Positions 60,652 to 64,000 of a DNA stretch of 64,000 nucleotides are shown here, one piece after another. The DNA is taken from positions 1 to 64,000 of the forward strand of contig JAHLLS010000027.1 in assembly GCA_020444045.1 (NCBI GenBank), in the 5' to 3' direction. The notes beneath the pieces were generated by a model, which worked only from the letters and a program-made list of their open reading frames with translations, did no database searches and was not told the DNA's origin. Each line of letters starts with the position of its first letter. Within the stretch, counting starts at the first letter, position 1. This stretch comes from Deltaproteobacteria bacterium. GTDB lineage: Bacteria; Desulfobacterota; Desulfobacteria; Desulfobacterales; UBA5852. A program made the position numbers and the translations under genes.

Positions 60652-62235
60652 ATGAATTTGCAGCGACCAAACGCCAACGACGTCCTACAAACCAAGAATC
60701 GATCCCGCAATGTGGCGCCCCAATCTGGCATATGCAGCCGCTGTATCGACGGGTGTAAAGGCAACTGCGACACCTTCCGGGCCACCTTCCGCGGCCGGGA
60801 ATTGCTCTATCCGGAGCCCTTCGGCCGGGTAACGGCCGGGGCGGACAAAGACTATCCGGTGGATTATTCCCACCTCAACATCATGGGCTATGCGCTCGGC
60901 GCCAAAGGGGTCGAGGCCGATCCCGACAAGGCCACCTTCCCGGCCGTGAACACCGAGACCGAATTCGGTACCGACCACAAAATAAAAATGAAGGTGCCGA
61001 TTTTTACCGGAGCCTTGGGCAGTACCGATATTGCCCGCAAGAACTGGGAGCATTTCGCCGTGGGGGCCGCCATAAGCGGCATCTCCCTGGTCTGTGGGGA
61101 AAACGTCTGCGGCATCGATCCGGAATTGGAGTTTAACGGAAACGGACTGGTCAAAAGCTCCCCGGAGATGAAGCGCCGTGTCGAGACCTACCGCCGCTAC
61201 CATGACGGTTACGGGGATATCCTGGTGCAGATGAATGTGGAAGACACTCGCAACGGCGTGGCCGAATATGTCCTGGACCAGCTCGGTGTCGAAACCATCG
61301 AGCTCAAATGGGGCCAGGGGGCCAAGTGCATCGGGGGCGAAATCAAGGTGGATTCCCTCAAGCGAGCCCTGGAGTTGAAGAAGCGCGGCTATATCGTCAC
61401 GCCCGATCCTGAAATGCCGGCCTATCAGGCCGCATTCAAGGCCGGTCCCCTGAAGCAGTTCGAACGCCATTCCCGGCTGGGTTTCATCGACCAGGAGGGC
61501 TTCATGAAGGAAGTGGCGCGCATCCGGGCGCTGGGTGCCAAGCGCATTACCCTCAAGACCGGCGCCTACCCCATGCGCGAACTGGCCATGGCCATCCGCT
61601 GGTCGTCCGATGCCGGTATCGACTTGCTGACGATCGATGGGGCCCCGGGCGGCACCGGCATGAGTCCCTGGCGCATGATGTGTGAATGGGGCATTCCTTC
61701 TATTTATCTTCATTCCATGGCCTATGAGCTGTGTGAGCGCCTGCGTGAAAAAGGGCGCCCGGTGCCGGACATTGCTTTTGCGGGTGGGTTTTCATCGGAA
61801 GACCATGTTTTCAAAGCGTTGGCCCTCGGCGCGCCCCATTGCAAGGCGGTCTGCATGGGCCGGGCCCTGATGATTCCGGGCATGGTCGGGAAAAACGCCG
61901 AGCGCTGGCTGAGGGGCGAAGACGGAGGACTGCCCTCCACGGTTTCGCGCTTTGGCGACACCAAGGAAGAAATCTTCATGAATTACGAAGTGCTCAAGGA
62001 GAAACTTGGTTCGGAAGTGGATGAGCTGCCCCTGGGAGCCATCGGTATTTTCAGCGCGGTGGATAAAATCCGGGTCGGTCTGCAGCAAATCATGGCCGGT
62101 TCCCGCAACTGGAACGTGTCGTTTATCAGCCGCAAAGATATCTTCTCTCTGTCCGAGGAGTGCGCCAAGGTGACCGACATCCCCTATGTCATGGACGCTT
62201 ATCGGGAAGAGGCGCTTCAAATCATCGATGCCTAA
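60652..62235 (+). CDS. FMN-binding glutamate synthase-like protein with an N-terminal Fe-S motif
   Basis: Protein of 527 aa corresponding to the synthase (FMN/Fe-S) domain of GltB but lacking the N-terminal glutamine amidotransferase domain. The N-terminus has CSRCIDGCKGNC (four Cys). The barrel has VPIFTGALGSTDIARKNWEHFAVGAAISG, ELKWGQGAKCIGGEIKV, TIDGAPGGTGMSP and FAGGFSSEDHVFKALALGA. It would make glutamate from 2-oxoglutarate and ammonia or act on a related substrate with separate partners. AAGGAG precedes the ATG at 60652. The ANTAR-type leader upstream and gdhA downstream place it in nitrogen metabolism. Confidence 0.82.
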   Translation: MNLQRPNANDVLQTKNRSRNVAPQSGICSRCIDGCKGNCDTFRATFRGRELLYPEPFGRVTAGADKDYPVDYSHLNIMGYALGAKGVEADPDKATFPAVNTETEFGTDHKIKMKVPIFTGALGSTDIARKNWEHFAVGAAISGISLVCGENVCGIDPELEFNGNGLVKSSPEMKRRVETYRRYHDGYGDILVQMNVEDTRNGVAEYVLDQLGVETIELKWGQGAKCIGGEIKVDSLKRALELKKRGYIVTPDPEMPAYQAAFKAGPLKQFERHSRLGFIDQEGFMKEVARIRALGAKRITLKTGAYPMRELAMAIRWSSDAGIDLLTIDGAPGGTGMSPWRMMCEWGIPSIYLHSMAYELCERLREKGRPVPDIAFAGGFSSEDHVFKALALGAPHCKAVCMGRALMIPGMVGKNAERWLRGEDGGLPSTVSRFGDTKEEIFMNYEVLKEKLGSEVDELPLGAIGIFSAVDKIRVGLQQIMAGSRNWNVSFISRKDIFSLSEECAKVTDIPYVMDAYREEALQIIDA

Positions 62236-62576
62236 GTGAAAAACATCGGGTGCGATCTGGCCTGCCGGGGCGATGGTATATCGCTGCCGGCAGGCCAGCG
62301 TGCGTGACCTGCCCCGACACCATGTGACGGTTCCGTCCTGCCCGTTATCCAGTCTCTCAAGAAATGTTGTCCTATTCGTCTAAACCACCGTCATATTGTG
62401 GAATGGGTGGCTGTATTATGTCTTGAAGGTCGATAATCATCATGTTAGGTAACCTTTAAATTGCTGAATATGCATTAGTCCAACTTAATCCGTCGGCGGT
62501 CGCTGTCGGAGCCATATTTGAAACGGTTTCTCAGGTGATGCCCGTTACGCGGCATCCAATGACAAAGGAGGAAAGC
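62236..62576. other. Intergenic region with a strong hairpin before gdhA
   Basis: Contains a perfect 12-bp inverted repeat, CTGGCCTGCCGG (62257-62268) and CCGGCAGGCCAG (62287-62298), with inner CGAT-ATCG pairing but no T run. It is probably a 3' structure of the previous gene. The later part is AT-richer and likely carries the gdhA promoter. No hexaloop hairpin pair like that at 60298 is visible. Confidence 0.5.
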
Positions 62577-63926
62577 ATGACAGACATTCTACAGCTGATC
62601 AAGAATCGCGATCCGGGGGAGCGTGAGTTTCACCAGGCGGTTTATGAGGTGGTTGAGTCGGTCAAGCCGGTCCTGGACCGCAGCCCGGAGTACCGCAAGG
62701 CGGCTGTCATGGAACGCATTACCGAACCGGAGCGGGTTCTTCTGTTTCGTGTTCCCTGGCAGGATGACCAGGGGCAGGTGCATGTCAACCGCGGTTTCCG
62801 GATCGAGATGAACAGCGCCATCGGCCCCTACAAAGGGGGGCTGCGCTTTCACCCCTCGGTCAACCTCAGTATTCTCAAATTCCTGGCCTTCGAACAGGTT
62901 TTCAAGAATGCCCTGACCACGCTCGCCATGGGCGGCGGCAAGGGCGGATCCGACTTCGATCCCAAGGGTAAATCGGATGCGGAAGTCATGCGGTTTTGCC
63001 AGAGTTTCATGACGGAACTGGCCCGGCACATCGGACCCAACACCGACATCCCGGCGGGCGACATCGGGGTCGGTGCGCGCGAGATCGGATTTCTTTTCGG
63101 CCAGTACAAACGCCTGCGCAACGAATTTACCGGCGTGCTAACGGGCAAGAGCCTGGGATGGGGCGGCAGCCTGATCCGACCGGAAGCCACCGGCTATGGG
63201 TCGGTGTACTTCGCCTCCGAGATGCTCACCACGCAGAATGACAGCCTGGAAGGCAAGGTCTGCCTCGTGTCCGGTTCCGGCAACGTGGCCCAGTACACCG
63301 CGGAGAAGATCATCGAGCTGGGCGGCAAGGTGGTCACAATGTCCGATTCCTCCGGCTATATCTACGATGAAGAGGGAATCGATCGCGGCAAGCTGGATTT
63401 CGTGATGCGCCTGAAGAATACCCGGCGGGGCCGCATCCAGGAGTACATCGACAAATACTCCGAGGCCAGCTATACCGAAGCGGACGGCACGTTGGATTAT
63501 AACCCCTTGTGGGATCATAAGGCCGACTGTGCCTTCCCCAGTGCTACCCAGAACGAAATCAACGGCAAGGACGCCGCCAACCTGGTGAAAAATGGTGTCA
63601 AGCTGGTCTGCGAAGGGGCCAACATGCCTTCCACCCCGGAAGCCATCGACGTATTCCTGGACAATAAACTGCTTTATGCGCCCGGCAAGGCTTCCAATGC
63701 CGGTGGTGTGGCGGTTTCCGGTCTTGAAATGGCGCAGAACAGCATGCGCTTGAGTTGGCCGCGTGAAGAGGTGGACGATCGATTGAAAATCATCATGAAG
63801 AGCATCCACTCGACCTGCCTGGATGCGTCCGCCGAGTATGGTCACCCGGGCAATTACATGATGGGCGCCAATATCGCCGGGTTCGTGAAAGTGGTCAACG
63901 CCATGCTGGACCAGGGTGTGGTTTAA
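62577..63926 (+). CDS. gdhA: Glutamate dehydrogenase, NADP-type hexameric
   Basis: Enzyme of 449 aa that aminates 2-oxoglutarate to glutamate. The substrate site is in GPYKGGLRFHPSVNLSILKFL and the catalytic Lys in MGGGKGGSDFDPKGKSDAEVMRFC, both typical of small hexameric enzymes. The GVGAREIGFLFGQYKRL segment and the NADP fold VCLVSGSGNVAQYTAEK follow. AAAGGAGG at 62563-62570 sets the ATG at 62577. With the glutamate-synthase-like gene just upstream it forms an ammonia assimilation pair, each with its own leader. Confidence 0.95.
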   Translation: MTDILQLIKNRDPGEREFHQAVYEVVESVKPVLDRSPEYRKAAVMERITEPERVLLFRVPWQDDQGQVHVNRGFRIEMNSAIGPYKGGLRFHPSVNLSILKFLAFEQVFKNALTTLAMGGGKGGSDFDPKGKSDAEVMRFCQSFMTELARHIGPNTDIPAGDIGVGAREIGFLFGQYKRLRNEFTGVLTGKSLGWGGSLIRPEATGYGSVYFASEMLTTQNDSLEGKVCLVSGSGNVAQYTAEKIIELGGKVVTMSDSSGYIYDEEGIDRGKLDFVMRLKNTRRGRIQEYIDKYSEASYTEADGTLDYNPLWDHKADCAFPSATQNEINGKDAANLVKNGVKLVCEGANMPSTPEAIDVFLDNKLLYAPGKASNAGGVAVSGLEMAQNSMRLSWPREEVDDRLKIIMKSIHSTCLDASAEYGHPGNYMMGANIAGFVKVVNAMLDQGVV

Positions 63927-64000
63927 CAGGCGACAGTGGCCATCGCATTCATTTGAAACGGTCACGTGACACTGTAACTTAATGACCAAACGCCGGTCGA

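Noticed and set aside
1..64000. tRNA, rRNA, CRISPR arrays, insertion sequences or prophage
   Set aside because: No cloverleaf-like segments, regularly spaced repeats, transposase or phage structural genes were recognised.

Overview
The window looks like a chromosome segment of a GC-rich Desulfobacterota, most likely a Desulfosarcina- or Desulfococcus-like anaerobe. The indications are an Alternative Complex III joined to a cbb3-type oxidase, a four-gene split-P glycine cleavage operon, a hydroxyproline-type glycyl radical enzyme with a TRAP transporter, several universal stress proteins and large palindromic intergenic repeats. This placement is inferred from gene content; no rRNA or tRNA gene is present to confirm it.

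Layout. 0.3-1.8 kb: an orphan dihydrolipoyl dehydrogenase. 2.1-14.9 kb: one respiratory block on the + strand, actB-actC-actD-actF-actA, then ccoN-ccoO(diheme)-ccoS-like-ccoP anchor-small protein-cytochrome c-ccoI. Quinol would be oxidised by the Alternative Complex III, electrons would pass through c-type hemes to the cbb3 core, and CcoI would supply copper. 15.4-18.4 kb: a UbiG-like methyltransferase, inositol-phosphate synthase and a TIM-barrel isomerase. 18.9-25.6 kb: a tiny Cys protein, a structured RNA candidate, an amidohydrolase, a glycosyltransferase, a D-amino acid aminotransferase, a stress protein and a second lpd. 26.1-31.9 kb: gcvT-gcvH-gcvPA-gcvPB, then a hydrolase and an Lrp-type regulator. 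32.2-41.2 kb: a HerA-like ATPase, a small transporter, an Old Yellow Enzyme fused to universal stress domains, an M24 peptidase and a nuclease-XPD helicase fusion. 41.5-48.7 kb: a GMP reductase-like enzyme, a hybrid histidine kinase and small metabolic or hypothetical genes. 48.9-55.5 kb: a HypD-like glycyl radical enzyme and its activase, divergent from a DctQMP transporter. 55.6-59.2 kb: a minus-strand group of a TPP enzyme, homoserine dehydrogenase and a DUF1445 protein. 59.4-63.9 kb: a nitrogen module with a GAF-ANTAR antiterminator protein, its probable RNA target, a glutamate-synthase-like enzyme and glutamate dehydrogenase.

The clearest regulatory discovery is at 60.26-60.43 kb. A promoter leads directly into two hairpins with hexanucleotide loops (A at loop position 1, G at position 4), and the second hairpin is mutually exclusive with an intrinsic terminator. 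This matches the known RNA target architecture of ANTAR proteins, and it lies between a GAF-ANTAR gene and the glutamate-synthase-like gene. Other notable points are the Fe-S flavoenzyme/USP fusion, the split CcoP, two families of dispersed palindromic repeats (three copies each), and a 32-bp perfect palindrome inside the end of a homoserine dehydrogenase gene. All assignments are by reading motifs and family resemblance; no search was run.
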